Assembly (NCBI GenBank): GCA_030426545.1
Contig: JAUHYL010000003.1
Coordinates: 1-64,000 of the forward strand
Reading direction: 5' to 3'
DNA from: Gammaproteobacteria bacterium
Lineage (GTDB): Bacteria > Pseudomonadota > Gammaproteobacteria > Pseudomonadales > Halieaceae
DNA: 64,000 bases
Notes under the pieces: model-generated
The model's input: only the letters and a program-made list of their open reading frames with translations
What the model was told of the DNA's origin: nothing
Databases searched by the model: none
Program-made: the position numbers and the translations under genes
Shown: positions 8,851 to 21,210 of the stretch, one piece after another
Layout of the letters: each line of letters begins with the position of its first letter
Position numbering within the stretch: the first letter of the stretch is position 1

Positions 8851-10128
8851 GTGCATATTGATGAACTGGGGGCGGAGCAGGTAGCGACCGCGTTGTCGCA
8901 ACTGCAACAACAGTACGAGGCGCTGCGCCAGAATAACCTGTCGCTGGACCTGACTCGCGGCAAACCCGGGCCGGAGCAACTGGCGCTGTCGGACGCGCTG
9001 GACGGCATCCTGGAGGGCGACTACCGCGCCGCCGACGGTACCGACACGCGCAACTACGGCGGCCTGGAAGGCCTGCCGGAAGCGCGCGCCTTGTTTGGCA
9101 GCATACTGGGTGCGCCCGCGGAGGAAACGCTGATTGGCGGCAATGCCAGCCTGACCCTGATGAACAACATCATCGACCTGGCCCTGAATGAGGGCCTGCG
9201 CGGGCCCGATACTGCCTGGGGCAACAGCGACGATGTGAAGTTTCTCTGTCCTGCGCCCGGCTATGACCGCCACTTTGCGATCTGCGAGCACCTGGGTATC
9301 GAGATGATCACCGTCCCCATGCTGGACACAGGGCCAGACATGGATATCGTGGAAGCGCTGGTGTCGGAAGACAGCAGCATTCGCGGCATGTGGTGCGTGC
9401 CCCGCTTTGCCAATCCCACCGGCTGTGTTTACAGCGATGCAACCGTGGAGCGCATCGCCGGCCTCGGGAAACTGGCGGCAGCGCACTTCCTGGTGCTGTG
9501 GGACAACGCCTATGCCGTGCACACGCTGTACGAAGACGCCCCGCCGCTGGCATCGATCCGCGAGGCCTGCCTGCGCCAGGGCACACTGGATTGCGTGTTC
9601 CAGTTGGGCTCCACATCCAAGATCACCTTCGCCGGAGCGGGCGTCAGTTTCGCTGCGAGCAGCCCCGACAATATTGCTGCACTGTCCAGGCACCTGAGTT
9701 TCCGTACCATCGGGCCGGACAAGGTGAACCAGCTGCGGCACGTGCGCTTTCTGCAAAGCCTGGACAACCTGCAAGTCCACATGGCGGCGCACGCCGACAT
9801 CATTCGCCCGAAATTCGAAGCCGTGCTGGCGACCCTTGAACGGGAACTGGCGGGCACCGGCATGGGCACCTGGCTGGCGCCACGCGGAGGCTATTTCATC
9901 GCTTTCGACACACGGCCGGGCCTGGCGCGGGAAGTGGTGCGGCTGGCGAGTGACATCGGCGTGAAGCTGACGCCGGCGGGGGCGACCTTCCCCTATGGTG
10001 ACGATCCCAACGACTGCAATATCCGGCTTGCGCCTACGTTTCCCTCACAGGCAGACGTCGAGGCAACGGCCGAGGCCTTCGTTATTTGTGTGAAGTTGGC
10101 AAGCCTGCGACAGAAAGCCGCCGCTTGA
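8851..10128 (+). CDS. PLP-dependent aminotransferase, AspT-like (class I/II, PF12897 type)
   Basis: A 425-aa aminotransferase resembling the actinobacterial-type aspartate aminotransferases of PF12897, which use aspartate/2-oxoglutarate. PLP residues are visible: the N-terminal LTRGKPG, N188 in ANPTG, D218-N-A-Y221, and the Schiff-base K257 in STSKITFAG. It starts at GTG 8851, behind GAGGACAAGG. The gene stands alone. Substrate specificity (aspartate versus another amino acid) is inferred from family only. Confidence 0.85.
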   Translation: MHIDELGAEQVATALSQLQQQYEALRQNNLSLDLTRGKPGPEQLALSDALDGILEGDYRAADGTDTRNYGGLEGLPEARALFGSILGAPAEETLIGGNASLTLMNNIIDLALNEGLRGPDTAWGNSDDVKFLCPAPGYDRHFAICEHLGIEMITVPMLDTGPDMDIVEALVSEDSSIRGMWCVPRFANPTGCVYSDATVERIAGLGKLAAAHFLVLWDNAYAVHTLYEDAPPLASIREACLRQGTLDCVFQLGSTSKITFAGAGVSFAASSPDNIAALSRHLSFRTIGPDKVNQLRHVRFLQSLDNLQVHMAAHADIIRPKFEAVLATLERELAGTGMGTWLAPRGGYFIAFDTRPGLAREVVRLASDIGVKLTPAGATFPYGDDPNDCNIRLAPTFPSQADVEATAEAFVICVKLASLRQKAAA

Positions 10129-10160
10129 TGGCCCGGCATTAACAACCGCCGGCGCCGTGT

Positions 10161-10910
10161 CTAGTCGACGTAGTTCTGGCCCCACAGCGAACGGATGTAG
10201 TTCACCAGGTCCCACACGTCGTTCTCGGCGCGCAGCACACCGGCAAAGCCCTGCATGGTAGGGCCGGTACCGTTGGCGATGCTGTCATACAGGTCTGTCT
10301 CTGTGGTGCCGTAGACATACTCATCAGGGTCGGTCAGGTCGGTTGCACCGGGCATGCGGCGGCCGGCCTCCAGTGCGTCCTCATCAAGACGGGCCTCGAG
10401 AGAATCCTCGTCTTCGTCGAGCAGTTCATCGTAGGTCTCGTACTCGTCGTAGTCCTCTACTTCATAGCCCCAGGGATCACTCTCGTCGTTATAGATCTCG
10501 TCAATGGCGGAGGTCAGATCATCCAGTACATCGGACTTTAGCTGCTCATCCTCGCTGATGATTTCTTCATCGGGTCGCTCGGCATAGTCCGGCCAGTAGT
10601 CCTCGGGCTCCTCGAGAAAATCCGGTTCCTCTTCGACATCTGTGGAAGGCCGGAGAATATCCAGCAGGGGATCGTCGACATCCACCGGATCTTCGCTGTA
10701 CAGATCGGTGTATTGCTCCGACGGATCCCAGCCGTGGCACTCGGTACAGTGCTGCTCAAAGAGATCGGCGCCATTCAACAGCGACAGGTCGTCGGGGGGG
10801 ACGGGATTGGCGAACACGGCCGAAGTGAAGCACGCGAACAGGCAGAACAGTGCCGCGCGAAGCGCTCGATAAAACGCAAACAGGAAATGCAAAGGCAGGA
10901 ACCGCGACAC
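10161..10910 (-). CDS. Secreted c-type cytochrome with a long acidic insertion
   Basis: A 249-aa protein with an N-terminal signal segment (about residues 1-34, cut near AVFA-NP). One heme site, C55TECH59, follows directly. The cytochrome c core resumes only near residue 182 (GRRMPGATDLTD), with a likely axial Met219 in TMQGF and a C-terminal helix DVWDLVNYIRSLW. Between them lies about 115 residues extremely rich in Asp and Glu with many Tyr. Cytochrome c cores normally have 30-40 residues there. It would be a periplasmic electron carrier; partner unknown. It ends close to the aminotransferase (convergent), and a DUF1820 gene lies 17 nt upstream on the same strand. Confidence 0.75.
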   Translation of the reverse strand: MSRFLPLHFLFAFYRALRAALFCLFACFTSAVFANPVPPDDLSLLNGADLFEQHCTECHGWDPSEQYTDLYSEDPVDVDDPLLDILRPSTDVEEEPDFLEEPEDYWPDYAERPDEEIISEDEQLKSDVLDDLTSAIDEIYNDESDPWGYEVEDYDEYETYDELLDEDEDSLEARLDEDALEAGRRMPGATDLTDPDEYVYGTTETDLYDSIANGTGPTMQGFAGVLRAENDVWDLVNYIRSLWGQNYVD

Positions 10911-10927
10911 CTGGGAAACGCCGGAGA

Positions 10928-11269
10928 TTACTCTTCCCCGCCCTGCTGCCCGGGAGGCGAACCGGCAAAGGGGAAACTGGCGACGTTGCCTTCCACGGGC
11001 GTGAAGTCAGACACCTTGCCGCTGCCTTCCTTATCAACCTCGTCAATGCGAATGATCGATTGCAGGGGAATGTAGCTGCGACTGACACCGCCAAACTCGT
11101 GCTTCAACTTCTCTTCACTCGGATCGACCAGGATCTGCGACCGTTCACCGAAGACAAAATCCTCGACTTCAATGAAACCCCACATATCGCTCTGGTATAT
11201 CTGGCGCGCGAAGACCTCGAACACCTGGCCGCCGTTCTGGAAGATCACCTTGTACACGGGTTGATATGA
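10928..11269 (-). CDS. DUF1820 family protein
   Basis: A 113-aa protein beginning MSYQPVYKVIF and containing GFIEVEDFVFGE and YIPLQSIIRIDEV, the pattern of the gammaproteobacterial DUF1820 family (often annotated only as conserved). Function is unknown. A longer frame begins at 11332, but the ATG at 11269 fits the family N-terminus. The cytochrome c gene begins 17 nt downstream, so the two are likely co-transcribed. Confidence 0.85.
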   Translation of the reverse strand, partial: SYQPVYKVIFQNGGQVFEVFARQIYQSDMWGFIEVEDFVFGERSQILVDPSEEKLKHEFGGVSRSYIPLQSIIRIDEVDKEGSGKVSDFTPVEGNVASFPFAGSPPGQQGGEE

Positions 11270-11686
11270 CATGTTTGCTATCTGCGTGAGCTGCGCTGGT
11301 TGTGAATTTCCCGCCCCTGCGGGGGCGCGCAATAGTATCAGCTAAACGCCAGAATACCAGTCTGGAGGACGGGGGGACAGACCTCAAAAGCAACTCTCAC
11401 CCATTCAGTCGTTGCCCGGGTGTGGCTTGCGCCGGGTTTGCCCATCACACGTCAAGACTCCCGGCATTGCCTCCTTACTATGTCAGCATTTTTTACAGGT
11501 GCAGCTTGTCCTGCTCCGCACGGCTCCCGTAAGCTGTTGAAGGCGCTGAATATCACGCCCTGATGGCGCGAACCTTGCTTCGTCGGCAACGTGCCTACGC
11601 AGTTACATCTGGGTTCGCCAGCACGCCGGGTGTGTGCACACAGTGTGCGCCCGGGCCCAACACCGCTAACCTGTCGGAGACAGACC
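11270..11686. other. 417-bp divergent intergenic region with a perfect 12-bp palindrome
   Basis: This region separates the minus-strand DUF1820 gene from the plus-strand PEP-CTERM-like gene. No convincing gene or RNA was seen. The only structure I can support is the perfect palindrome TGTGTGCACACA at 11631-11642, about 45 bp before the ATG at 11687, a possible operator. Confidence 0.4.
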
Positions 11687-12346
11687 ATGATCAACAACCC
11701 CCTCAAGGCGACACTGATCACCCTGCTGTTCCCTGTGATTGCCTGGTCAAATGCGACACAGGCCTCTCTGATAGGCGACGCGGTGGATTGCAGCTTCGCC
11801 GGCAGTTCGCTGGGCTTCGGCGTCAGCGGTCCCTGTTCAACCTCTAGTCAGTCGCTGGTGCCGGGGCCGGCGCTGGTCAACGAGAACGGTGTGTCTGATC
11901 CTGAGTTTTACATCGCGGCGTCCATCATCAGCGTCTTTGACGTAGTGGGATCCGTGGATATATCCGCCAATTCGATCACCCTGCTGCCACTGCAAATGCT
12001 CGCCGGGATTCCGATTTCGCTGCAGGTGGACTTTGTGTCCCTGGATTGGCTCGGTATGCCCGATGGCGTTATCACCGATGTGCTGGTCAATGTCTCCAAT
12101 ATAGAGTCAAGCAGCCAACCGGGCACAACCGGCGTTGCGGTCACTCACGGCGAACATTCCCTGAGCGTCATGCTGGAAGACGTGTTGATGACCCCAGGGG
12201 CCCGCGTGGAAGTGGAACTGATTACCAGCCATGCGCAGGTTCCTGCGGCGTCGCCGCTGCTCTTACTGCTACTTGGGCTGGCGGTGTTGGCGGCATGGGG
12301 CAGGATAACTGCACCCCAGCGAGCGCTGCTTGCCCCGGTTGTGTAA
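11687..12346 (+). CDS. Secreted protein with PEP-CTERM/VPxxA-like sorting tail
   Basis: A 219-aa protein with an N-terminal signal peptide (cut near ATQA-SL), a beta-rich extracellular-type body of small and hydroxyl residues, and a C-terminal tail: QVPAASP, a strongly hydrophobic Leu run, then AWGRITAPQR. This order (short Pro motif, membrane helix, basic end) matches PEP-CTERM/VPLPA-type signals, which are processed by exosortase for cell-surface or EPS-associated proteins. No exosortase gene is in the window. Body function is unknown. I chose the ATG at 11687; the frame is open to 11591, but the signal peptide begins here. Confidence 0.7.
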   Translation: MINNPLKATLITLLFPVIAWSNATQASLIGDAVDCSFAGSSLGFGVSGPCSTSSQSLVPGPALVNENGVSDPEFYIAASIISVFDVVGSVDISANSITLLPLQMLAGIPISLQVDFVSLDWLGMPDGVITDVLVNVSNIESSSQPGTTGVAVTHGEHSLSVMLEDVLMTPGARVEVELITSHAQVPAASPLLLLLLGLAVLAAWGRITAPQRALLAPVV

Positions 12347-12461
12347 TGGAATGCTCAGCCGCCGGTCTGCGCTGCCTGCTGCGTTAGCAGCCGCAGGTGG
12401 TCGCGTCCCTGGCGATCTCAGCGTGCCTGGCAGGGCAGCCGCAGCCAGCGGACTAAAACAC

Positions 12462-12489
12462 TTCTGCTTGCCCCGAGTCGCTGTATAAT
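12462..12489 (+). promoter_or_regulatory. Candidate sigma-70 promoter of the miaB operon
   Basis: A consensus -10 TATAAT (12484-12489) lies 46 nt before the miaB GTG, with a weak -35 TTCTGC (12462-12467) at 16-nt spacing. It is the only good -10 in the 188-bp gap. Confidence 0.55.
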
Positions 12490-12534
12490 CCCCACCCGCC
12501 AAATTGTCCCGCAGGCTTGAGTGCCTGAACCCCT

Positions 12535-13872
12535 GTGACCAAGAAACTCTACATCAAGACCCACGGCTGCCAGATGAACGAGTACGACTCCTCGCGCATG
12601 CGCGATCTGCTGCGCGAAAGCCACGACCTGGTGCCCACGGACAACCCTGAAGACGCGGATGTAATTCTGCTAAATACCTGTTCTATAAGGGAAAAAGCGC
12701 AAGAAAAAGTCTTTCACCAGCTGGGCCGCTGGAAGCCGCTGAAGCAGAAAAACCCCGACCTGGTGATCGGTGTGGGCGGCTGCGTTGCCAGTCAGGAGGG
12801 CGAAGCCATTGGCCAGCGCGCGCCCTATGTCGACCTTGTGTTCGGCCCCCAGACCCTGCACCGCCTGCCCGAGATGCTGGCCAAACGCGAACAGCAGTCC
12901 GGCCCGGGTGGCACGCTGGTCGTCGATATCAGCTTTCCGGAAATCGAAAAGTTCGACCGTCTGCCGGAACCCGAAGTGGACGGGCCCACCGCCTTCGTCT
13001 CGATCATGGAGGGCTGCAGCAAGTACTGCACGTTCTGCGTGGTGCCCTACACCCGCGGGGAAGAGGTGTCGCGCCCACTGGATGACGTGGTCGCCGAAAT
13101 CGCGCACCTGGCCGAGGGTGGCGTGCGTGAAGTCAACCTGCTGGGGCAGAACGTCAATGCCTACCGCGGCCTGGACCACCGCGGTGAAGTGGTCGATTTC
13201 GCCGAGTTGCTGCACTTCGTCGCGCGCATACCCGGCATCGAGCGCATTCGCTACACCACCTCTCACCCGGTGGAGTTCTCCGATGCTCTCATTGAAGCCT
13301 ACGCGCAACTGCCACAGCTGGTGGATCACCTGCACCTGCCGGTTCAGAGCGGTTCCGACCGTATACTGGCAGCGATGAAGCGCGGCCACACGGCGCTGGA
13401 ATACAAATCGAAGATTCGTCGTCTGCGCAAGATTCGACCGAACATCAGTATTTCCTCGGATTTCATCATCGGCTTCCCGGGTGAGACCGAGGCAGATTTT
13501 GCTGCCACCATGCAGCTCATCGAGGACATCGGCTTCGATGTGTCGTTCAGTTTTGTGTACAGCGCGCGCCCGGGTACGCCGGCGGCGGAACTGCCCGACG
13601 CAACAGACGAACAGGTCAAAAAGCAGCGACTCCAGATTCTGCAGGGGCGCATCGCCCAGCAGGCAGCGGCCATCAGCCGCGCCATGGTCGGCAGCAGCCA
13701 GCGCATCCTGGTCACCGGGGTGTCGAAAAAAGACCCGGGACAACTGCAGGGTCGCACTGAAAACAATCGGCCGGTCAATTTTTCCGCCACCGACGCTTCC
13801 CTCATCGGGCAATTTGTCGACGTGGAGATCATCGAGGCCCTGCCCAACTCCCTGCGCGGAACCCTGATCTAG
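12535..13872 (+). CDS. miaB: tRNA-2-methylthio-N6-dimethylallyladenosine synthase
   Basis: A 445-aa radical-SAM methylthiotransferase that adds methylthio to i6A37 in tRNA. It shows the N-terminal UPF0004 cysteines ([28 protein letters not shown]), the radical-SAM cluster motif CSKYCTFC (CxxxCxxC) and a C-terminal TRAM domain. It starts at GTG 12535 (encoding [12 protein letters not shown], the family N-terminus). First gene of the conserved miaB-phoH-ybeY-corC-lnt order. A 495-codon open frame on the opposite strand is a shadow. Confidence 0.97.
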   Translation: MTKKLYIKTHGCQMNEYDSSRMRDLLRESHDLVPTDNPEDADVILLNTCSIREKAQEKVFHQLGRWKPLKQKNPDLVIGVGGCVASQEGEAIGQRAPYVDLVFGPQTLHRLPEMLAKREQQSGPGGTLVVDISFPEIEKFDRLPEPEVDGPTAFVSIMEGCSKYCTFCVVPYTRGEEVSRPLDDVVAEIAHLAEGGVREVNLLGQNVNAYRGLDHRGEVVDFAELLHFVARIPGIERIRYTTSHPVEFSDALIEAYAQLPQLVDHLHLPVQSGSDRILAAMKRGHTALEYKSKIRRLRKIRPNISISSDFIIGFPGETEADFAATMQLIEDIGFDVSFSFVYSARPGTPAAELPDATDEQVKKQRLQILQGRIAQQAAAISRAMVGSSQRILVTGVSKKDPGQLQGRTENNRPVNFSATDASLIGQFVDVEIIEALPNSLRGTLI

Positions 13873-13962
13873 GCCCCGGACCGTCAGGCGCACGGTTGAC
13901 GGGGCCGATTTCCGGTATATCCTTAACATTAACTCTACTGCCCAGGCGGGCGACAGGACACA

Positions 13963-15003
13963 TTGAACAGCGAACCCCCCCCTGAACCGTCTACGACGGT
14001 GACCGAGACCACCCTCACCCTGGAACCCAATGACGCGCGCCACCTGGCCATCTTGTGCGGCCAACTGGATGCTCACCTGCGCCAGATTGAAGGGCGACTG
14101 GGCGTGCAGATCAGCGCGCGCGGAAACCAGTTCCGGATCGCCGGGCCCGCGGCCCATACCACGACCGCCAGGCAGCTACTGACGCACCTGTACGACGAGG
14201 TCTGCCAGGGCGTGGGGTTGAGCCCGGAATCCCTGCACCTGCAGTTGCAACAGGCGGGGCTGGAGCACCTCGGCGAGAGCAAAGACGGCGCTCCCGTGGA
14301 GGCGATACAGGTCATCCGTACCAAGCGCGCCTCCATCAAGCCCCGCGGCCGCAACCAGCAGGCCTACGTGCGAACCATCAAGCACAACGATCTCAATTTC
14401 GGCATCGGCCCGGCCGGCACCGGCAAAACCTACCTGGCAGTGGCCTGCGCGGTGGAGTCGCTGCTGGAAGAGCGCGTGCGCCGCATCCTGCTGGTACGTC
14501 CCGCGGTGGAAGCGGGCGAAAAACTCGGCTTCCTGCCGGGAGACCTGGCGCAAAAAATTGACCCGTACCTGCGCCCGCTGTACGACGCCCTGTATGAAAT
14601 GCTCGGCTTCGATACGGTCAACAAGTATATCGAGCGCAACATCATCGAAGTTGCGCCGCTGGCATTCATGCGCGGCAGGACCCTGAATAACGCCTTTATC
14701 ATTCTCGACGAGGCGCAAAACACCACGCGCGAACAAATGAAGATGTTCCTCACCCGCATCGGCTTCGGCTCGACGGCAGTGATCACTGGCGATGCCACCC
14801 AGATCGACCTGCCCCGCGGCGCCCAGTCCGGCCTGACCCACGTCAGCAACATTCTCGATGACGTCGACGGCATTGCCTTTACCTACTTCGGCAACAAAGA
14901 CGTGGTGCGCCACCCGCTGGTACAGCGTGTGGTGGAGGCCTACGATCGCGCCGAGGACAAGGCCACGCCGCTGGACAGCAGCAGTTCGCGGGACAAGGGA
15001 TGA
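13963..15003 (+). CDS. ybeZ: PhoH-like ATPase (YbeZ)
   Basis: A 346-aa P-loop NTPase of the PhoH family, thought to act with the YbeY RNase in rRNA processing. An N-terminal KH-like region comes first (about residues 20-100), then Walker A GPAGTGKTYLA and Walker B AFIILDEAQN. The start codon is TTG 13963, preceded by AGGACA. It overlaps ybeY by 4 nt (ATGA), indicating translational coupling. Confidence 0.94.
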   Translation: MNSEPPPEPSTTVTETTLTLEPNDARHLAILCGQLDAHLRQIEGRLGVQISARGNQFRIAGPAAHTTTARQLLTHLYDEVCQGVGLSPESLHLQLQQAGLEHLGESKDGAPVEAIQVIRTKRASIKPRGRNQQAYVRTIKHNDLNFGIGPAGTGKTYLAVACAVESLLEERVRRILLVRPAVEAGEKLGFLPGDLAQKIDPYLRPLYDALYEMLGFDTVNKYIERNIIEVAPLAFMRGRTLNNAFIILDEAQNTTREQMKMFLTRIGFGSTAVITGDATQIDLPRGAQSGLTHVSNILDDVDGIAFTYFGNKDVVRHPLVQRVVEAYDRAEDKATPLDSSSSRDKG

Positions 15004-15497
15004 TCCTCACCGTGGATATCCAGTCTGCCAGCGTCGAACCCGTACCCGAAGAGGACGACATACGGGGTTGGCTTGCGGCTGCACTGGATGGACGCTGCCC
15101 GCAGGCGCGCTGCGAAGTCAGCGTGCGCCTGGTGGATCGCGAGGAGATGACCACGCTCAATACCACCTACCGCGGGAAGACCGGTGCGACCAATGTCCTG
15201 TCCTTCCCCGCCGACCTGCCCGCCGTCAGCAATGACGACTTGCCGGGCGACGGCTTACTGGGCGATATCGTCATCTGCGCGCCGGTGGTGCGCGAAGAAG
15301 CGGCCGACCAGGGAAAGTCCACGCAGGCACACTGGGCGCACATGACAGTACACGGCGCCCTGCACCTGCTGGGCTACGACCACATTGACGACCAGGATGC
15401 CGAGGTGATGGAAGCGCTGGAAACCGCCATCCTGAGTCAGCTTGAATACCCCTGCCCCTATCACGAAACCCTGGAAGGAGAGCACACAAAACCATGA
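15000..15497 (+). CDS. ybeY: Endoribonuclease YbeY (16S rRNA maturation)
   Basis: A 165-aa zinc-dependent RNase for 16S rRNA 3'-end maturation and ribosome quality control. The metal motif HGALHLLGYDH (HxxxHxxxxxH) and the upstream NTTYRGKTGATNVLSFP segment identify it. It begins inside the phoH stop (ATGA) and its own stop overlaps the corC start the same way, so three genes are coupled. Confidence 0.97.
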   Translation: MILTVDIQSASVEPVPEEDDIRGWLAAALDGRCPQARCEVSVRLVDREEMTTLNTTYRGKTGATNVLSFPADLPAVSNDDLPGDGLLGDIVICAPVVREEAADQGKSTQAHWAHMTVHGALHLLGYDHIDDQDAEVMEALETAILSQLEYPCPYHETLEGEHTKP

Positions 15498-16339
15498 GCG
15501 AAGACCGATCCGCCAACGAAACGGGTGACCGTTCCTGGCTGGACAAGATTGGGTTGTTCTTCACTTCCGAGCCGCGCAATCGCGGTGACCTGGAAGACAT
15601 CCTGTCGCTGGCGGCGGACAACGACGTCGTCGACGAGGACGCGCGCAGCATCATGGAAGGTGCAATGAAGGTCAGCGATATGCAGGCCCGTGACATCATG
15701 GTGCCGCGGGCACAGATGCGCGTGATCAAGGCGGACAGCAGCCTGGAAGAGATCCTGCCGCAGATCACCGAATCGGCGCACTCGCGCTACCCGGTGATAG
15801 ACGACAGTCCGGACGAGGTACTGGGCATCCTGCTGGCCAAGGATCTGCTGCCGCAGATCCTGGAGCCGGAGCAGGAGAACTTCGATGTGGCAAACCTGTT
15901 ACGGCCGACCATGGTGGTGCCGGAGAGCAAACGCCTCAACGTGCTGCTGCGGGAATTCCGCGAGAATCGAAACCACATGGCCATCGTGATCGACGAGTAC
16001 GGCGGCGTTGCCGGCCTGGTCACTATTGAGGATGTGCTGGAGGAAATTGTCGGCGAGATCGAGGACGAAACTGACGCCCAGGCCGACCGCTTTATCCGCA
16101 AGATATCCGCCGACGATTTCCTCGTCAAAGCGCTGACACCCATCGATGACTTTAACGATTACTTCGACTGCAAATTCAGCGACGAGGAATTCGACACCAT
16201 CGGCGGCCTGGTGATTCAGGCTTTCGGGCACATGCCCGCACGCAACGAGGTGGCCACCATCGACAACTTCGAATTCAAAGTGATCAACGCCGACCAGCGC
16301 AAGATACACAGCCTGCGCATGCGCCCCCTGGCCAGTTGA
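15494..16339 (+). CDS. corC: CBS-domain protein CorC/YbeX
   Basis: A 281-aa cytosolic protein of the CorC/HlyC family, linked to Mg/Co efflux and, in E. coli as YbeX, to ribosome metabolism. After an acidic N-terminus come MQARDIMVPRAQM and two CBS domains (roughly residues 70-190), ending with VIDEYGGVAGLVTIEDVLEEIVGEI, then the C-terminal CorC/HlyC transporter-associated domain. There are no membrane helices. Length is typical (292 aa in E. coli). Confidence 0.95.
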   Translation: MSEDRSANETGDRSWLDKIGLFFTSEPRNRGDLEDILSLAADNDVVDEDARSIMEGAMKVSDMQARDIMVPRAQMRVIKADSSLEEILPQITESAHSRYPVIDDSPDEVLGILLAKDLLPQILEPEQENFDVANLLRPTMVVPESKRLNVLLREFRENRNHMAIVIDEYGGVAGLVTIEDVLEEIVGEIEDETDAQADRFIRKISADDFLVKALTPIDDFNDYFDCKFSDEEFDTIGGLVIQAFGHMPARNEVATIDNFEFKVINADQRKIHSLRMRPLAS

Positions 16340-16349
16340 CGCTGCGCCA

Positions 16350-17867
16350 GTGAACCACGTTGGAGCCGGCCTTAGCCCACGCTTTGTCATACTGGTAGCG
16401 CCGCTGGCGGGTGTGCTCGTCACCCTGTCGATGGCGCCTTTCAACCTGTGGCCTGCGGGCATTCTGAGTTGTGCCCTGTACTCCTACCTGCTGTGCACCT
16501 GCACGGCGCGCCGCGCCCTGTGGCGCGGCTGGTTGTTCGGACTGGGCATGTTCGGCAGCGGCGTCTCCTGGGTCTATGTCAGCATTCACGTGCACGGCTA
16601 CGCCCCTATTCCGCTGGCGGTGACACTGACTGCGCTGTTTTGTGCCGGACTGGCCCTGCTGCACGCGCTATTTGCCTGGACGTATGTGCGCTTTGTGCGC
16701 TCGCTACCCGGCGGCATGTTGCTGGGCTTCGCCTCGCTGTGGGTCCTGTTCGAGTGGCTGCGCGACTGGCTGCTCACAGGCTTCCCCTGGCTCTACCTCG
16801 GCTACGGCCACATCGACACCTGGATTTCCGGCTGGGCGCCGCTCACCGGCGTCTTCGGGCTGTCTTTCATCGTGGCCATCACCGGCTCCTGCCTGTTCCT
16901 CGCCTGGCGCAGCCGCCAGACAATAGCGATGACCACCTACGCCGTGGTGATCATCACCCTGTGGGCCGGCGGCGCCGTGCTGAAACCCACCCAGTGGGTT
17001 GCCCGCGCCAGCGAAGAGCCGCTGACGGTGGCCATCGTGCAGCCGAACGTGCCGCAGGAAAACAAGTGGAATCCGCACTGGTACGGCCCCATCCTGGATA
17101 ACCTGAAGCAGGCCACCGACCCGCAACTGGGTGCAGACATCGTCATCTGGCCTGAATCGGCCGTGCCCAATTACTTCCAGAATGCGCAAAACTTCCTGCA
17201 GCCACTGGCCGAACGCGCGGCGCTGGCCGGCACCACCGTGATTACCGGCATCCCCTATCGCCCCGAGCCCGGTGGCAGGTACTACAACGCAATTGCCGCG
17301 CTGGGCCATGGCGAGGGTGTTTACCTGAAGCAACGCCTGGTGCCCTTCGGCGAATACGTGCCGCTGGAAGACCAGTTGCGCGGCGTGATCGCCTTCTTCG
17401 ACCTGCCCATGTCCGCCTTCAGCCCCGGGCCCGCTGCGCAAAAACCGCTGCGTGCCGGCGCCTACCGCGTGGCTCCCTTCATCTGCTACGAAATCGTTTA
17501 TAGCGGTCTGGTTGCACGCAACGCCGGCAATGCCGACATCATCGTCACCATCAGTAACGACACCTGGTTCGGCGATTCCATAGGCCCGCTGCAGCACCTG
17601 CAAATCGCCCAGATGCGCGGGCTGGAGGTAGGGCGCTACGTACTGCGCGGCACCAACAACGGCGTCTCTGCAATTATTGACCACCAGGGCCGCATCGTTG
17701 ACCAGACCGAACGCTTTGTCAGCACAACGCTGGTGGGTAAGGCTGAAGTGATGCTGGGCGAAACGCCCTACGCCAGCTTTGGTAACACGCCGATACTCGC
17801 CGCCTGTTCAATCGGTCTTATCCTGATGGCCCTGATGTACTTCAGCTTCTGGCGCGACCTGGACTGA
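16350..17867 (+). CDS. lnt: Apolipoprotein N-acyltransferase
   Basis: A 505-aa inner-membrane enzyme that adds the third acyl chain to lipoproteins. It has about six N-terminal membrane segments (to about residue 210), then a periplasmic nitrilase-like domain with the Glu-Lys-Cys triad: E in VIWPESAVP, K in YLKQRLVPFGEYVP, and C in PFICYEIVYSG. A final membrane segment precedes the C-terminus. It starts at GTG 16350, 10 nt after corC, completing the operon. Confidence 0.96.
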   Translation: MNHVGAGLSPRFVILVAPLAGVLVTLSMAPFNLWPAGILSCALYSYLLCTCTARRALWRGWLFGLGMFGSGVSWVYVSIHVHGYAPIPLAVTLTALFCAGLALLHALFAWTYVRFVRSLPGGMLLGFASLWVLFEWLRDWLLTGFPWLYLGYGHIDTWISGWAPLTGVFGLSFIVAITGSCLFLAWRSRQTIAMTTYAVVIITLWAGGAVLKPTQWVARASEEPLTVAIVQPNVPQENKWNPHWYGPILDNLKQATDPQLGADIVIWPESAVPNYFQNAQNFLQPLAERAALAGTTVITGIPYRPEPGGRYYNAIAALGHGEGVYLKQRLVPFGEYVPLEDQLRGVIAFFDLPMSAFSPGPAAQKPLRAGAYRVAPFICYEIVYSGLVARNAGNADIIVTISNDTWFGDSIGPLQHLQIAQMRGLEVGRYVLRGTNNGVSAIIDHQGRIVDQTERFVSTTLVGKAEVMLGETPYASFGNTPILAACSIGLILMALMYFSFWRDLD

Positions 17868-17896
17868 CGGCGCACAGTAGGTAACCGCCAGCGGCG

Positions 17897-18262
17897 TTAA
17901 TGCGTCCCGCTGGCAAGCAGAAACGCTTCCAGCTTCTTGTCGGTACCAAACACGTGGCGTTTCAGCCACTCGGTGAGAAAGGTCGCCGTCAGCTGGCGAT
18001 AGACCTCGTCAAACTCCTCGCCGCGCTCCAGCAGTTCCAGAATCTCGCCGCGAAAGCGCTGGTGCGCCTCTACATGTTCGGCGAGGTCGGGGTAGTTGAG
18101 CCGGGCCATATACAGCTCTTCCAGGGCGAAGTGGCTCTCGGTGTATTCCTTTAGGCGCAGCAGCACGGTGACGTCAGCGTCCGGCTGCTTGATTTGATCC
18201 AGGATGTCGAACAACACCTGATGCTGCGCATCCTGCCAGAGAATGTCACTGGTTTTGCGCAT
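17897..18262 (-). CDS. Bacteriohemerythrin
   Basis: A 121-aa four-helix di-iron O2-binding protein. The ligand pattern is present: H14 in DAQHQVLFDIL, HxxxE in SHFALEEL, HxxxH in EHVEAHQRF and the final H-VFGTDKKL. Such proteins store or sense O2. It is convergent with lnt and divergent from leuS. Confidence 0.88.
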   Translation of the reverse strand: MRKTSDILWQDAQHQVLFDILDQIKQPDADVTVLLRLKEYTESHFALEELYMARLNYPDLAEHVEAHQRFRGEILELLERGEEFDEVYRQLTATFLTEWLKRHVFGTDKKLEAFLLASGTH

Positions 18263-18318
18263 GGCTATAGCATGAACCTGTTTTTACCTCGCTGCCATGA
18301 TTTTGCACATTTTTTTGA

Positions 18319-21192
<2,874 letters not shown>

Positions 21193-21210
21193 CGGCCACC
21201 CGGAGTTCTC

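Noticed and set aside
8761-9792. 343-codon open frame opposite the aminotransferase
   Set aside because: Antisense to a clear aminotransferase, odd composition rich in Gln, Val and Arg without motifs.
12670-14157. 495-codon open frame opposite miaB and the phoH start
   Set aside because: miaB is certain on the other strand. In high-GC DNA long antisense frames are common, and the product has no recognisable domain.
16704-17684. 326-codon open frame opposite lnt
   Set aside because: lnt has all catalytic motifs; the antisense product is low in hydrophobic order and has no family.
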